Shown: piece by piece, positions 5,755-6,228 of the stretch
How positions within the stretch are numbered: the stretch's first letter is position 1
Layout: each line of letters opens with the position of its first letter
Source of the DNA: Planctomycetaceae bacterium
Lineage (GTDB): Bacteria; Planctomycetota; Planctomycetia; Planctomycetales; Planctomycetaceae
Direction: 5' to 3'
Assembly: GCA_020426085.1 (NCBI GenBank)
Contig: JAGQQP010000264.1
Coordinates: 1-6,228, forward strand
DNA length: 6,228 nt
Translations under genes and position numbers: made by a program
Notes under the pieces: generated by a model
Databases searched by the model: none
What the model was told of the DNA's origin: nothing
What the model saw: the letters and a program-made list of their open reading frames with translations, nothing else

Positions 5755-6228
5755 ATGAAAATTGAACGGATTGAATTGTATCATGTGGCGATGCCACTGA
5801 TTTATCCCTGGCGGACCGCTTATGGCGAAGATGCTGCCATTCATTCCGTCCTGTGCCGCATGATCAGTGGATCCGTGGAAGGCTGGGGAGAAAGTACCCC
5901 GCTGGCTGCTCCCTGCTACAGTCCGGAATGGGCTGGCGGCGTATTTCATACCGTATCGGAATGGCTGGCACCGGCTGTGATCGGCCAGGATTTTGAGAGT
6001 GGAGATGCGCTGCAGGAAACGCTGTCACTCTACAAAGGGAATTCGTTTGCCAAAGCCGCTCTGGATAATGCCTGGTGGAGTCTGCACAGCCGCATTTCCG
6101 GCGTACCTCTGCACACGGCTCTGGGGGCGACACGCGATGAAGTTCCTGTGGGCGCTGATTTTGGTGTCATGGATCACCTGGATGATCTGATTGAAGCTGT
6201 CGGGACCACGGTTGCTGAAAAATTTCCC
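5755..6228 (+). CDS. menC: o-Succinylbenzoate synthase / N-acylamino acid racemase family enolase, 3'-truncated by the window edge
   Basis: The first 158 residues are visible. They match the N-terminal capping domain of the MenC/NSAR branch of the enolase superfamily: MKIERIELYHVAMPL (1-15), the PWRTAYG substrate-loop region (18-24), GWGEST (43-48), and AKAALDNAWW (99-108), where the barrel begins. MenC dehydrates SHCHC to o-succinylbenzoate in menaquinone synthesis; close relatives racemise N-succinyl amino acids, and some do both. The barrel's catalytic Lys-x-Lys and metal ligands should start just past the right edge (the last residues are AEKFP), so activity cannot be judged here. The ATG at 5755 is the first start after an in-frame TAG at 5737. 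AGGA lies 13 bases upstream, which is a poor site. The gene follows the Hsp70-like gene by 67 bases on the same strand without a clear terminator, so co-transcription is possible. Family assignment is firm; the symbol is less so. Confidence 0.85.
   Translation, partial: MKIERIELYHVAMPLIYPWRTAYGEDAAIHSVLCRMISGSVEGWGESTPLAAPCYSPEWAGGVFHTVSEWLAPAVIGQDFESGDALQETLSLYKGNSFAKAALDNAWWSLHSRISGVPLHTALGATRDEVPVGADFGVMDHLDDLIEAVGTTVAEKFP

Overview
The window looks like ordinary chromosomal sequence from a planctomycete, most likely a Gimesia/Planctomyces-like marine member with a GC content near 50%. This rests on recognising the protein families and on their mix: a HAD-like hydrolase of a type familiar from planctomycetes, a pyrophosphate-type phosphofructokinase, a secreted protein of STN-like repeats, and an Hsp70 homologue with a long disordered tail. 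No 16S or other phylogenetic marker is present, so the assignment is inference. I see no tRNA, rRNA, CRISPR array, insertion sequence or phage gene.

Layout: three genes read leftwards. The HAD-like hydrolase (436 to the left edge, 3' end missing) follows the phosphofructokinase pfp (1820-534), with a 97-base gap that holds a terminator-like hairpin. Next comes a 458-base gap (1821-2278) that holds pfp's 5' region and one weakly supported small ORF on the plus strand (2097-2240). The third leftward gene (3496-2279) encodes an exported protein of STN/secretin-N-like repeats. A 172-base divergent intergenic region (3497-3668) separates it from two rightward genes: an Hsp70/DnaK-like chaperone (3669-5687) and, 67 bases on, the first 158 codons of an o-succinylbenzoate synthase / N-acylamino acid racemase family enolase (5755 to the right edge).

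Three of the starts are GTG (HAD-like, pfp and STN-repeat genes), and each is fixed by a Shine-Dalgarno sequence or by where the protein family begins. The window shows no single pathway. pfp is central glycolysis/gluconeogenesis, the OSBS-like gene is menaquinone synthesis or amino-acid racemisation, and the Hsp70 and STN-repeat proteins are of unknown specific role. The most interesting object is the Hsp70 homologue. It has a complete-looking ATPase domain, but no recognisable VLLLD interdomain linker and no helical lid. In the lid's place is a proline/glutamine-rich tail with a Cys/His cluster, a strongly basic stretch and an acidic-aromatic C-terminus. I found no convincing new multi-gene system.
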